From AM-2324 sp042091035 (GTDB lineage Bacteria > Bacteroidota > Bacteroidia > Chitinophagales > Saprospiraceae): a stretch of DNA of 31,628 nt. Position numbers and translations under genes: made by a program. Under the pieces are notes generated by a model. The model had not been told where the DNA came from, did no database searches, and worked only from the letters and a program-made list of their open reading frames with translations. The DNA lies in the NCBI GenBank assembly GCA_042091035.1, contig JBELIG010000013.1:1-31628 (forward strand), read 5' to 3'. This document shows positions 14,619-24,064 of the stretch, piece after piece (position 1 is the first letter of the stretch; every line of letters starts with the position of its first letter).

Positions 14619-16598
14619 TTGATTCCACCAGATACAGTACAGAAGATTATTGCCGCTGCAAGGATAGAAGAAGTTATAGGTGATTTTGTTGATCTTAGAA
14701 AGCGAGGATCAAACAGGATAGGTCTATGTCCATTTCATAATGAAAAGACACCATCCTTTGTTGTGTCGCCCGCAAAAAATATCTATAAATGTTTTGGTTG
14801 TGGTAAGGCAGGTGATCCAGTTAAGTTTATGATGGAGCACGAGCATTTCTCCTATCCAGAAGCATTGCGAAATTTAGCTGCTCGATATAATATTCATGTG
14901 GAAGAGCGCAAGCTTACTGCTGAAGAAATAGAAGCAAGGCACTTTGAAGATTCCTTATTTCTCGTAAATGAGACAGCCTCTCAATTTTTTCAGGATCAAT
15001 TGTTGAACACAGATATAGGCAAAAGTGCTGGTCTAAGCTATTTTAAAGGTCGGGGTTATTCGGAGGATATTATCAAGAAATTTAACCTTGGATTTGTTCC
15101 TGATATACAAGATAAGTTTACTTCTTTTGCACTTTCAAAGGGCTATAAGCTTGATCTTTTGCAAAAGCTAGGATTGACTAATAAGTACAAAAAGGACTTT
15201 TTTAAAGATAAGGTTATGTTTACCATACATAATCTTAGTGGTAAACCAATTGCCTTTGCAGGCAGAAAACTCAATGAGCAAAAATCAGGCCCAAAATATG
15301 TCAATTCACCAGAGAATCCAGTTTACTACAAGAGTAAGACTCTTTATGGACTAAACTTTGCTCGAAAAGATATTTCAAAAAAAGATGTTTGTTATTTAGT
15401 GGAGGGCTACACTGATGTTATCAGTTTACATCAAGCTGGTATTGAAAATGTAGTTGCTTCTTCAGGTACTTCGCTTACTGTAGAGCAAATTGGATTGGTT
15501 AAGCGCTACAGCCCTAATCTGACGCTTCTTTTTGATGGTGATAAAGCAGGTGTTAAAGCGGCTTTGAGAGGTATTGACTTGGTGCTTGAGCAAGACATGA
15601 ACGTCAAGCTCGTGATGTTGCCAGAAAACGAAGATCCAGATTCCTTCGTGAAAAAAGTTGGTGGAGATGCCTTTGAGGATTATTTACAGACTAATGCTCA
15701 AGATTTTATTTATTTTAAAACCAAGCTTTTAAAGGAGGAAGCAAAGCAAGATCCAATCAAAAAGGTTGAACTGATCAAAGACATAGTGAGATCTATTTCT
15801 AAGATACCGGACCCTCTCAAGCGTTCTGTTTATATCAAGGAGGTCAGTGCAGTGATGTCGATGGAGGAGGAGCTGCTTCTTGATCAGATGAATAGTTTTA
15901 TTAAATCAGACATTTCTAACCTGAGAAAACGAAAACAAAGGGAAGAGTCTCGCAGGCCTGGACCTGTTAAAGATGATATAGTTGGTCCAAGTTCTGAAGG
16001 ACAAGGTTTACAAAAGCCTTCCGTCAATACAAATTTAAAGACATCAGGTCATAAGGGAGCTTATCAAGAACGAGACATTATACGGATTTTGATATTGGCT
16101 GCTGACTTTATCTTTGATGAAGAGGAGCAGGTGAAAGTATCTGAATTTATTCTTTCAAACATAGAGGATGTAATCAATGATTTTGATGATCCACTATATT
16201 CTAAGGTTGCAAAGCTTTGTTATAATAAGTTTATAAATGGCGAAGATTTTGATACTTCATTTTTTGTGAACAATGAGGATGAATCGGTTTCAAAACTCGC
16301 ATTTGATCTTGTGCAGTCGCCATTTGAATATAGTGAGGGTTGGGCAGATAGGTGGCAGATTTATTTGCAAACTCAAAAGATGCCAGATGATAACTTCCAA
16401 GCAGATTCGCTACAAGCCTTACTTCGTTTTAAGCTTCACAAGGTAAGTCAGATGTGTGAAAAGAATCAATCTCGCATCGAGCAGCTGACCTCTGCAGAAG
16501 ATGAATTAGATATACTGATAAAGTTATTGAAGGTGCAAAGCAAGCTTAATCAGATGAAAAAAGAACTAGCGGAACAATTAGGAACTGTTATTTTATAA
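14619..16598 (+). CDS. dnaG: DNA primase
   Basis: Makes RNA primers at the replication fork. Seen: 659 aa. N-terminal zinc-binding domain C37-P-F-H40 ... C58-F-G-C61 (CHC2 type); RNA polymerase domain; Toprim with L-V-E-G-Y-T-D-V and L-L-F-D-G-D-K-A-G; a low-complexity linker near 430-470; C-terminal helicase-binding part. The start must be the TTG at 14619: the translation M-I-P-P-D-T-V-Q-K-I is the canonical DnaG start, a stop (TGA) lies three codons upstream, and the first in-frame ATG is beyond the zinc motif. Single gene; it shares a two-way terminator with the convergent aldolase gene. Confidence 0.97.
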   Translation: MIPPDTVQKIIAAARIEEVIGDFVDLRKRGSNRIGLCPFHNEKTPSFVVSPAKNIYKCFGCGKAGDPVKFMMEHEHFSYPEALRNLAARYNIHVEERKLTAEEIEARHFEDSLFLVNETASQFFQDQLLNTDIGKSAGLSYFKGRGYSEDIIKKFNLGFVPDIQDKFTSFALSKGYKLDLLQKLGLTNKYKKDFFKDKVMFTIHNLSGKPIAFAGRKLNEQKSGPKYVNSPENPVYYKSKTLYGLNFARKDISKKDVCYLVEGYTDVISLHQAGIENVVASSGTSLTVEQIGLVKRYSPNLTLLFDGDKAGVKAALRGIDLVLEQDMNVKLVMLPENEDPDSFVKKVGGDAFEDYLQTNAQDFIYFKTKLLKEEAKQDPIKKVELIKDIVRSISKIPDPLKRSVYIKEVSAVMSMEEELLLDQMNSFIKSDISNLRKRKQREESRRPGPVKDDIVGPSSEGQGLQKPSVNTNLKTSGHKGAYQERDIIRILILAADFIFDEEEQVKVSEFILSNIEDVINDFDDPLYSKVAKLCYNKFINGEDFDTSFFVNNEDESVSKLAFDLVQSPFEYSEGWADRWQIYLQTQKMPDDNFQADSLQALLRFKLHKVSQMCEKNQSRIEQLTSAEDELDILIKLLKVQSKLNQMKKELAEQLGTVIL

Positions 16599-16632
16599 AA
16601 AAAAGGTGCTCAAACGAGCACCTTTTTTTTTA
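16597..16632. terminator. bidirectional terminator between dnaG and fba
   Basis: GC-rich stem GGTGCTC/GAGCACC (16605-16611 with 16616-16622), AAAC loop, A-tract before and T-tract after, so it works on both strands. It is the only convergent pair in the window with a spacer. Confidence 0.9.
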
Positions 16633-17715
16633 TTTATTTTTGTCTAAACAGTTTAGATCTTCAAAGGCAGCTTTAAGACGAGCCATAAAAGTTAGCTCGG
16701 ACTCTCTTAGCCATTTTCTTGGATCATAGAATTTCTTGTTAGGAATATCGGCCCCATCAGGGTTTCCGATTTGTCCCTGTAAGTAATCTCTGTTTTTAGC
16801 CTCATATGCTCTCAAACCATCCCAGAATGCCCATTGAAGATCTGTATCAATGTTCATCTTGATCGCTCCGTATTCAATGGCTTCTCTGATCTCTTCGCGA
16901 GAAGATCCAGATCCTCCATGAAATACAAAGTTGATTGGATTATCATCGCTTATCCCAAATTTTTCCTTTACAAACTCCTGGGAGTTTTTAAGGATTATTG
17001 GTTTTAGCTCGACATTTCCAGGTTTGTAAACACCATGGACATTTCCGAATGCTGCTGCAATTGTAAATTTGTTTGAAACTGCGTTAAGCTTTTCATAGGC
17101 ATAGGCAACTTCTTCTGGCTGAGTATAAAGTCGGCTACTGTCGATATCTGTATTATCAACACCGTCTTCTTCTCCACCCGTAACACCTAATTCTATTTCT
17201 AAAGTCATCCCAAGGGCACTCATGCGCTTGTGATACTTTTCACAGATTTCAATGTTTTCTTCAAGAGGTTCTTCAGAAAGATCGATCATGTGTGAGCTGA
17301 ATAAAGGCATCTTACGCTCCTCAAAGTAGCGTTCGCCTGCTTCAACTAATCCATCGATCCATGGTAATAGTTTTTTTGCACAGTGGTCTGTATGTAGAAC
17401 AACAGTAACCCCATATGCTTTGGCTAAATTGTGTACATGCATTGCTCCTGAAATACCTCCCAGGATCGCAGCTTGTTGATTCTCATTGGAAAGTCCTTTT
17501 CCTGAAAAGAAAGAGGCTCCTCCATTTGAAAATTGAATAATAACTGGTGAATTTACGGCTCTGGCTGTTTCAAGTACTGCGTTTACTGAATTCGTTCCAA
17601 CAACATTTACAGCCGGAATGGCATAGTTGTTTTCATTCGCATGATTAAACAATTCAGTTACTTCATCACCGAATAAAACACCGGTTCTGAATCGCGTAGT
17701 AGAGATAACATTCAT
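16630..17715 (-). CDS. fbaA: fructose-bisphosphate aldolase, class II
   Basis: Zinc aldolase of glycolysis and gluconeogenesis, splitting fructose 1,6-bisphosphate into DHAP and glyceraldehyde 3-phosphate. Seen: 361 aa, the E. coli FbaA (class IIA) size. Motifs: Y-A-I-P-A-V-N-V-V-G at 31-40, metal/catalytic L-H-T-D-H-C with H108, D110 and H111, E-L-G-V-T-G-G-E-E-D-G-V at about 175-187, and the phosphate-binding F-H-G-G-S-G-S and N-I-D-T-D. ATG start. It follows trxB on the same strand, 61 bp away, with a terminator between them. Confidence 0.96.
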   Translation of the reverse strand: MNVISTTRFRTGVLFGDEVTELFNHANENNYAIPAVNVVGTNSVNAVLETARAVNSPVIIQFSNGGASFFSGKGLSNENQQAAILGGISGAMHVHNLAKAYGVTVVLHTDHCAKKLLPWIDGLVEAGERYFEERKMPLFSSHMIDLSEEPLEENIEICEKYHKRMSALGMTLEIELGVTGGEEDGVDNTDIDSSRLYTQPEEVAYAYEKLNAVSNKFTIAAAFGNVHGVYKPGNVELKPIILKNSQEFVKEKFGISDDNPINFVFHGGSGSSREEIREAIEYGAIKMNIDTDLQWAFWDGLRAYEAKNRDYLQGQIGNPDGADIPNKKFYDPRKWLRESELTFMARLKAAFEDLNCLDKNK

Positions 17716-17764
17716 AATAAAAAATTATTTTGTGAGCTTTGCCTTAAAAATACAATTATATGAA

Positions 17765-17790
17765 CAAAAAAGGGCATTAAATAATGCCCT
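17765..17790 (-). terminator. intrinsic terminator overlapping the trxB stop codon
   Basis: Minus strand: stem AGGGCATT/AATGCCCT (17771-17778 with 17783-17790), 4-nt loop, then six T. The 3' arm contains part of the trxB stop codon, so the last codons of trxB form the hairpin. Confidence 0.85.
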
Positions 17791-18715
17791 TTTCAGTTAA
17801 ATATCTTTCTGCGTCAAGTGCAGCCATACATCCTGTTCCTGCGGCTGTTATGGCCTGACGGTATATGCTGTCTTGTGCATCTCCAGACGCAAATATTCCA
17901 TCTACGTTTGTATGCGTGCTACCCGGTTTAGTAACGAGATAACCCGTTGCATCCATATCTAGGAGTCCTTTGAAAAGGTCTGTATTGGGCTTGTGACCAA
18001 TAGCCACAAAGAATCCTTTAATATCTAAAGATGATTTTTCTTGAGTTTGATTATTTATGACAGTTACGCCCTCTACTTCTTCACCACCTGTTATTTCAAC
18101 AGTCTCCGTATTCCAGTGGATTTCGATGTTTTTTGCTGCCTTTACACGCTCCTGCATGATTTTGGATGCGCGCATCTCACTCTTTCTTACGATCATATGC
18201 ACTTTTGTACATAATTTAGAAAGGTACAATGCTTCCTCTGCAGCAGAATCTCCTGCACCAACAATAGCAACATCCATTCCTCTAAAGAAAAATCCGTCAC
18301 ATACTGCACAGGCAGAAACGCCCTTGTTCATGAACTCTTTTTCAGAATCAAGACCAAGCCATTTTGCACTTGCGCCTGTAGAAATTACTACAGTATGCGC
18401 TGCAATTTCTGCTCCAGTTTCTGAAGTAAGAATATGAGTGCCAGAAGCATCTTTATTAATACCTACAATGAATTCAGAAATGATCTCCGTCCCAAAGCGT
18501 TCAGCTTGGCTTTTCAAATCTTCCATCATTTGTGGCCCCATAACTCCTTGTGGGTATCCTGGGAAGTTCTCTACATCTGTAGTGATCATTAATTGTCCAC
18601 CTGGTTCTTTACCTGTGTAAAGAACAGGCTTCATGTTTGCTCGAGCAGCATATATTGCTGCTGTATATCCCGCCGGTCCTGAACCTACGATAACACAATT
18701 TAAAGGAGCTGACAT
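17777..18715 (-). CDS. trxB: thioredoxin reductase
   Basis: FAD/NADPH enzyme that reduces thioredoxin. Seen: 312 aa, normal length. FAD site G-S-G-P-A-G-Y-T-A-A at 11-20, redox-active C136-A-V-C139-D-G, NADPH site V-G-A-G-D-S-A-A-E-E-A, and a C-terminal FAD motif with I-F-A-S-G-D-A-Q-D. The NADPH 2'-phosphate segment reads V-R-K-S-E-M-R-A-S rather than H-R-R-D-x-x-R-A-S, a moderate change that keeps two Arg and one Lys. ATG start. No thioredoxin gene is in the window. Confidence 0.95.
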   Translation of the reverse strand: MSAPLNCVIVGSGPAGYTAAIYAARANMKPVLYTGKEPGGQLMITTDVENFPGYPQGVMGPQMMEDLKSQAERFGTEIISEFIVGINKDASGTHILTSETGAEIAAHTVVISTGASAKWLGLDSEKEFMNKGVSACAVCDGFFFRGMDVAIVGAGDSAAEEALYLSKLCTKVHMIVRKSEMRASKIMQERVKAAKNIEIHWNTETVEITGGEEVEGVTVINNQTQEKSSLDIKGFFVAIGHKPNTDLFKGLLDMDATGYLVTKPGSTHTNVDGIFASGDAQDSIYRQAITAAGTGCMAALDAERYLTEKGII

Positions 18716-18890
18716 ATTTTATGTTGTTTTTGTTTATTAGTAATTTGTCGTAATAATATAGCTAATCGCCGATTATTGTTTGCAAAGCAAATAAAAAATT
18801 GAAACTTATACAAGTTAGGCCTATCAATGGTTTAGTATTTAACGGCTTTTTAGATTTTTTATAAAAATATTAAGATAATCTTACGTACTT

Positions 18891-20387
18891 ATGTTAACAT
18901 TAATCATTGGCCTTTTTGTTCTTATTGCTTCTTTATTTATAAGTTCAAATAAACTAAGTGTTTATAAATTCCCAATAGCAGGCTTCCTGTCTGTCCTATT
19001 TATTGGAATTATGTTCGCTTTATTTAGTGCTGAGATGACACTATATGAGAAGGTTGGTTGGTCCATTGTTACTAGTCTTGAATTAATAGCTGTGCCTTTA
19101 TTTTTATATTTTTTGATAGAGGAAAAATCTGTACCTAAAATCATTGCCTTGATTATAGGTACAGCACTCGTTATGTTTGCTCAAGAGCTCCGGGAAGGGG
19201 AGCTTGTAGAAAAGGACCTCTTGTGTATAGTTTCTTCGGAGCATGAGGTTGATCTTTTGAATTTAGACCTGGGTAAGGCCAAGATAGAAAAAGCCTTTGA
19301 TCCACAGTATTCGGAAGTTACAGAATTGGATGCCTATTATTCAATTGCTTTCCATTCAATTAGTCAAGCTAAATACGAGGCTATTACAGAATATTTATCA
19401 AGCTTTAAATGGATAGAAGATCTTGAATCGGATGATCTTATTCAGGGATTAAAACCTCAGGATTTAGACTTAGCAGCAGTTCTGCCTATAGAACCAGAAG
19501 TCCAATTGAATGATCCACTTTATTCGAAGCAATGGGGCATGCAAGCAGTTAATCTTGCTCAAGCTTTTGAAATAATCGACAGGAGTGGATTTATACCTTC
19601 CAAGCAGGCCAAAGTAATTGTACTTGATACAGGTATCAAAGGGGATCATGAAGATTTCGGTTCAAATGTTTTTACTATTGGTCAAAATAAGCTTGTAGAT
19701 AAAAACGGACATGGTACGCACTGTGCAGGGACTATAGGTGCCATAAATAATAATAGCAAAGGAATAAGTTCGTTCAACTATAAAAATGCTGCGATAGCAG
19801 TTTCTGGTATTCAAGTACTCAATGATCGCGGCATTGGAACTGAATCGAAAATAGTAAATGGCATTATAGAGGCAGTAGATGCAGGGGCAGACGTCATCTC
19901 AATGTCTTTAGGTGGCTTAGGTAATCCACTCAAGCAAAGAGCCTACAAACGTGCTATTGAGTATGCTCAAATTAATAATGTTATAATCGTATCTGCTGCT
20001 GGAAATAGTGCTTCTAATGCAAAGCGTTACTTGCCAACAGCTATAGACTATGTATTTAGTGTAAGTGCACTTGATGCTGACCTTAAACTAGCAAAGTTTT
20101 CTAATTCTGTTAAAGACGTTTCAAAAGGCCTTGCCGCTCCTGGTGTTGGCATAATTTCTACGGATGAGCAGGGTAACTACAAGGAGGCAAATGGAACGTC
20201 CATGGCAGCCCCCTTTGTTTCTGGTCTTATCGCATTGATGCGTTGTATTGATCAAGATCTTAGTGCTTCAGAAGCTTTTGAGCTTTTAGAAACTTCTGGA
20301 ACTATAATAGATAGCAAAGGACATTCTGGGGTGTTTATACAAGCAGATAAAGCGATCAGACTTACTCTAGATCGCTCTGGCTACTGA
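18891..20387 (+). CDS. membrane-anchored subtilisin-like (S8) serine protease
   Basis: Seen: 498 aa. Residues 1-100 hold four hydrophobic segments (about 1-18, 27-47, 57-75, 83-98) with no signal cleavage site; 110-195 is a region shaped like an inhibitor I9-type propeptide; 215-490 is a full subtilase with D246 (V-I-V-L-D-T-G), H274 (N-G-H-G-T-H), oxyanion N372 (S-A-A-G-N-S) and S437 (N-G-T-S-M-A). All catalytic residues are present. An even number of TM segments would place the protease on the same side as the N-terminus; orientation is not decided by the sequence. A four-TM anchor in front of S8 is uncommon. ATG start; 26-bp overlap with the convergent pseudo-helicase gene. It may belong to the 20-31 kb cluster. 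Confidence 0.9.
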   Translation: MLTLIIGLFVLIASLFISSNKLSVYKFPIAGFLSVLFIGIMFALFSAEMTLYEKVGWSIVTSLELIAVPLFLYFLIEEKSVPKIIALIIGTALVMFAQELREGELVEKDLLCIVSSEHEVDLLNLDLGKAKIEKAFDPQYSEVTELDAYYSIAFHSISQAKYEAITEYLSSFKWIEDLESDDLIQGLKPQDLDLAAVLPIEPEVQLNDPLYSKQWGMQAVNLAQAFEIIDRSGFIPSKQAKVIVLDTGIKGDHEDFGSNVFTIGQNKLVDKNGHGTHCAGTIGAINNNSKGISSFNYKNAAIAVSGIQVLNDRGIGTESKIVNGIIEAVDAGADVISMSLGGLGNPLKQRAYKRAIEYAQINNVIIVSAAGNSASNAKRYLPTAIDYVFSVSALDADLKLAKFSNSVKDVSKGLAAPGVGIISTDEQGNYKEANGTSMAAPFVSGLIALMRCIDQDLSASEAFELLETSGTIIDSKGHSGVFIQADKAIRLTLDRSGY

Positions 20388-23300
20388 GTCTTTCCTTACT
20401 TTTGAGTGTATCCATAAGTGCGTTTAAAGAGTGCTCTGGTTTTCTCCAAAAGTCAATCGTATTAATGTGTATTACTCCGAATCCCTCTTCTTTTAGCTTT
20501 TGCAAGAAGTAATGGTCCCAGACTAAGGCTACTTGGGATTCTGTTGAAATAATCCGGTCAAATACCAAAACATTTGGTTTGTCATTTAGATCTTCTGGAA
20601 GAATGGCAAGTGGAAATTCTAATCCAAAAAGTTCGTAGTCTAATCGAAGCTGATTGATTGGATAGAATTGTCTTAGCAGGCTTTGGATTCTCACTGCTAA
20701 GGGGTTCGCATAATCCATGTTTTCATTGAAGTCTTTAAAATAATAGGAGCCACCTAAAGGGATGTTTTCTTGCATCTCCTTATAGGCTGACAAGAAATTC
20801 ACCAAAAGAAGGGCGCCAGGATTATGTGAGAGTTCCCTAATACAGTCATCTGGGAAGCTTGAATAAACTAGATCTATATGCTTGGCTTTGTTGTACTTGC
20901 ACCAGTTTAGTCCAAGTAGGAAGGATTTAGGATTTGTAAATTCAAATGGATTTACAAATAGGGTTTCATTATCTAAGTAGCTGAATGTAGTAGTTACTAT
21001 AATACGTTCAAAGTCCATTCCTAGTAAGTCATCTAAACAGCCTATCTGAAGACCATTTCGCTCCAGCTGTCTTACTTTTTCCCCTGTCTCATCCTGTCTT
21101 TTAGCCAAAGTCCTTACATAAGACCAAAGGAGGTTTCTTTGAGCTTTAGAGAAGCAGAGAATGCCAGTTTTAGTATAAATGCGAGTTTGCTTGTTTATCT
21201 CAATGGTGTTGAGTAGATGTATTACCGTATCTGCTTCTTTTTCATTGATTTGTTTTGATACATCGAAAATACCTTGAGTGGCGTGTAATTCTATTTTCCT
21301 AGAGAAGGATCTGCTTAAAACATGGGGTTGGGCTTGAGATAAATTTATACAAGTGTTATAATATTTACCAGTTAAATTCAATTTTCTTACCAGTGGCATT
21401 TGATCTAAATAGTAGGCCATTGAATCAGGATCATTTGGTATCAGGTGACTAAACATGATCATACTTTTAGACCTTTTGCAAAGAGCAGGAGCAATGCTTG
21501 CAGGTACTTTAGCTAGCTCAATGATTACTATTCGGTCAAATTGAAGCGCGTTGTCTTGGGCATTCCAGTACTCTAGATTACTGCTAAAACAGAGTGGGAA
21601 AGCTTGCTGAAAGAGATCCGTGAATTGTATTTCATCTAAAGCTTTTACAGCATTATTTGATTGTGGAAGTATATCAAGTTTTTTCTTATCCTTTTTGGAT
21701 AATGCATAGTAGGCTTTAGCAAGTTTGTTGTTCCAAACTTTACCGATTTCATCCAGTAGTATTGGGAAAAAGTTGAAGATCTGTTTTGAAGCGGTTTCTA
21801 CTTCTGTGGTATTAAGAGTCTTTTCTTCACTTAAGTTTCGCTCAATGAATTTATTGAGGTACCAACTATTAAATGCTGAATCCCAGTTTTTTACCTTTGT
21901 TTCTATTAGGGCCTCTATAAGTTCGCGCTCTTTTAAGGCCGAGAGGTGCCAGTTTCTTGTCCAATCATAAAGTGTCTCAAAGTGTTCAAGTTGATCTAGG
22001 AACTCTTCATTTTCTAAGAACAACTTATTGAATTGTTTAAGTCTTTTGGTATAAGTAAGTAAATAATCTGTTGGGCATTCAGTATATAGGTTTAGCTCTT
22101 TTAGACCTAAGAAATAGGCACTAATTTTTTCTTCCATTTCCGGAAGTAACTTTGCAATAGGGGCAGAATTTAGATGATGCTTTTTACTGAATCTTTTTAT
22201 TTCATCTTGTATTAGGTTAAAGCTGTTTGTTCGCCATTCTTCAACTTGCTTGTTTAAGGAATGAACCTCGATTTCTAGATCATTCACCGTTTTTAGATCA
22301 GCGAAAACCCTAGTCTGAAACTCGCAAAACGTATTAGATGCTATAAAATCACATAAAGCAATGTAATGGTTCTCTAGTTGCTTGATATGTTTTTGAAGTA
22401 ACTTGGTTTGTTTAGAAACAAATGGATTTAAACTGGAGGATTTTAGTTTTTGATCTAAAAATTGGTTTCCATGTGCTGTGCTGAAATCCTCTAAAAGTGC
22501 AAAGTGTGTCTTGATTTTTTTGTTTAAGGATAAGTAGGCTATGTCCAACTGATCCCTGTAAGATTCTGAATAGGTATCAATTAAATGTTGGAGGTTTTTT
22601 TGGATGTCTTGGGTTTGTGTTCTTATTTGTTTTCCAAGCTCTATAAACTGTTTTTTTGTTTGTTGTTTGCCTGTTTTGGTAAACCAGTCTTCTTGATAAT
22701 TGAAGAATACATCCTGTCGGATGTTTAAGTTTGAATAAATTGGCCAACTTTGATTTAGTTTTTCTGAGAGCTTTCCATACTCTGTAAAGCTGAATTCAAA
22801 ATTTGTACTGTTCAATTGAGCAGAAAGGATACTTTTGTCAGAATTGTTCTGATGTTTGAGAAACAAACCAATGAGTTCCATCCATTTCTTGTCTCCGAAG
22901 ATTGGAGATGAAAATGCCTTAGAATACTGGGCTATTTTATTAAAGCTTCTATTGGTTTTTTGTTTGTGAAGTAAAAAGTTTTTGGTATTTGCCTTTTCAG
23001 ATATTTGAGCACTGGCAATACTGTTTTTTAAAATGCGCCTTGTTGCAATATCTGTCTTCCAATTTTTGGGTAGGAGAACTTTTTGATTTATTGGTAGTTG
23101 GTCGTATAGCTTCTGAGCTAGTGATCTTCTATCGGTAAGCACCAATATGCGTTCTCCATTTTCTAATCCTTGTACAATCAGCTGGTTGATTACAGGAGTC
23201 ATATCTGCATAGTGACTGCAGTTAACCAAGGCTAGTTTTCTATCCTCGAGTTTGGCAGATAAATCCCTTTGCTCGGAATCCATGAAAGGGTAGGAGACTT

Positions 23301-23967
23301 CTAGGTCTTTTCGATTACTATGGTTTTTGGGAGTCCTATGAAACCCTTGAAGCAATTCAAGAGTAGTCGACTTGATATAAGATTCTGCTTGAACTTTTTG
23401 GGCACTGTTTAATACAGCTGTGAGGTAGAAATCATTATGCTGATCTGACTGAAGTGTTTCAATGGTAGGAAAAGGCCTTAACTGAGTGTTTTTATGTAAA
23501 AAATCAGGGTTTAAAAACGCTTTAAAGGTATCGACTGAATCCTCGTGAATTATATCTTTTAGTCTAAGTAATGGCGGGTAATCATCTTTAGATTCAGAAT
23601 CCTTTTCTAATACTAAACTAAGTTGAGTTGATAGTTTTAGCTTACCTGCAGTTTTTATGCTCCAAATGCCATTTTTGTATGGATCTGGAATAAGTTTTAT
23701 TTTCTGCTCGAATACTGGTACCCATTCTTTGTCTCCAACCTCATTTATTAAGTGTACAATTCCAAAAAATAGACTCAATGGATTTGATTGGTTGATTCGG
23801 TATTGGTTTCTTTGCTTAAAAAATGTAGCTATAAAAAGATCTTCTAGGGTCGAGCTAGAAAGCTGAACAGATTGCCTTTTTAAGCTAATTAACTCAACGA
23901 TATCTTCATACTGTTCAGTATCTAAAACTTGAAATAGGTCTATATTAGCTGGGTGCAGAATTTCCAT
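20362..23967 (-). CDS. catalytically degenerate SF1 helicase / Vsr-like nuclease protein (DUF4011-helicase layout)
   Basis: Seen: 1201 aa. The order fits the DUF4011-SF1-Vsr family: N-terminal domain (1-220), Walker A region (245-270), motif Ia I-L-V-L-T-D-R-R-S-L-A (274-284), a long helical insert (430-720), P-L-C-F-S-S-N before motif II (791-797), motif IV G-I-L-C-F-S-K-A-Q (935-943), motif V/VI region (974-1038), and a Vsr-like end (1088-1196). The key residues seem lost: the Walker A slot reads V-N-C-S-H-Y-A-D-M instead of G-P-P-G-T-G-K-T; motif II is F-D-R-I-V-I-I-E-L-A-K instead of D-E-A-S; the Arg of motif VI is missing; the nuclease E-x-D slot reads L-V-F-D. Probably a structural or DNA-sensing pseudo-enzyme. 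The homology is by pattern, not search. ATG start; no frameshift, codon use like its neighbours, so not a pseudogene. Confidence 0.7.
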   Translation of the reverse strand: MEILHPANIDLFQVLDTEQYEDIVELISLKRQSVQLSSSTLEDLFIATFFKQRNQYRINQSNPLSLFFGIVHLINEVGDKEWVPVFEQKIKLIPDPYKNGIWSIKTAGKLKLSTQLSLVLEKDSESKDDYPPLLRLKDIIHEDSVDTFKAFLNPDFLHKNTQLRPFPTIETLQSDQHNDFYLTAVLNSAQKVQAESYIKSTTLELLQGFHRTPKNHSNRKDLEVSYPFMDSEQRDLSAKLEDRKLALVNCSHYADMTPVINQLIVQGLENGERILVLTDRRSLAQKLYDQLPINQKVLLPKNWKTDIATRRILKNSIASAQISEKANTKNFLLHKQKTNRSFNKIAQYSKAFSSPIFGDKKWMELIGLFLKHQNNSDKSILSAQLNSTNFEFSFTEYGKLSEKLNQSWPIYSNLNIRQDVFFNYQEDWFTKTGKQQTKKQFIELGKQIRTQTQDIQKNLQHLIDTYSESYRDQLDIAYLSLNKKIKTHFALLEDFSTAHGNQFLDQKLKSSSLNPFVSKQTKLLQKHIKQLENHYIALCDFIASNTFCEFQTRVFADLKTVNDLEIEVHSLNKQVEEWRTNSFNLIQDEIKRFSKKHHLNSAPIAKLLPEMEEKISAYFLGLKELNLYTECPTDYLLTYTKRLKQFNKLFLENEEFLDQLEHFETLYDWTRNWHLSALKERELIEALIETKVKNWDSAFNSWYLNKFIERNLSEEKTLNTTEVETASKQIFNFFPILLDEIGKVWNNKLAKAYYALSKKDKKKLDILPQSNNAVKALDEIQFTDLFQQAFPLCFSSNLEYWNAQDNALQFDRIVIIELAKVPASIAPALCKRSKSMIMFSHLIPNDPDSMAYYLDQMPLVRKLNLTGKYYNTCINLSQAQPHVLSRSFSRKIELHATQGIFDVSKQINEKEADTVIHLLNTIEINKQTRIYTKTGILCFSKAQRNLLWSYVRTLAKRQDETGEKVRQLERNGLQIGCLDDLLGMDFERIIVTTTFSYLDNETLFVNPFEFTNPKSFLLGLNWCKYNKAKHIDLVYSSFPDDCIRELSHNPGALLLVNFLSAYKEMQENIPLGGSYYFKDFNENMDYANPLAVRIQSLLRQFYPINQLRLDYELFGLEFPLAILPEDLNDKPNVLVFDRIISTESQVALVWDHYFLQKLKEEGFGVIHINTIDFWRKPEHSLNALMDTLKSKERLSSQSDLE

Positions 23968-23995
23968 TGATTTAAAATAATTTTAAGCTGTAATT

Positions 23996-24032
23996 TTATC
24001 TTATTACATTTGAATATTGCAGGATAAGATAA
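23996..24032. repeat. 9-bp inverted repeat flanking a -7 box
   Basis: TTATCTTAT (23996-24004) and ATAAGATAA (24024-24032), exact arms with a 19-nt spacer, in the 142-bp divergent region between the pseudo-helicase and DUF4340-like genes. The spacer begins with TACATTTG. It could be an operator for one or both genes. Confidence 0.45.
24005..24012 (+). promoter_or_regulatory. possible -7 box for the DUF4340-like gene
   Basis: TACATTTG, a match to TAnnTTTG, directly after the left arm of the inverted repeat. No TTG at -33, so a regulator might be needed for activity. Confidence 0.35.
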
Positions 24033-24064
24033 TTATTTTTAATATACATTTTTCGGTATTTATA

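Noticed and set aside
20362..23967. Pseudo-helicase as a decaying pseudogene
   Set aside because: The frame is intact over 1201 codons with normal codon use and no stops, so loss of motifs looks selected rather than decay.
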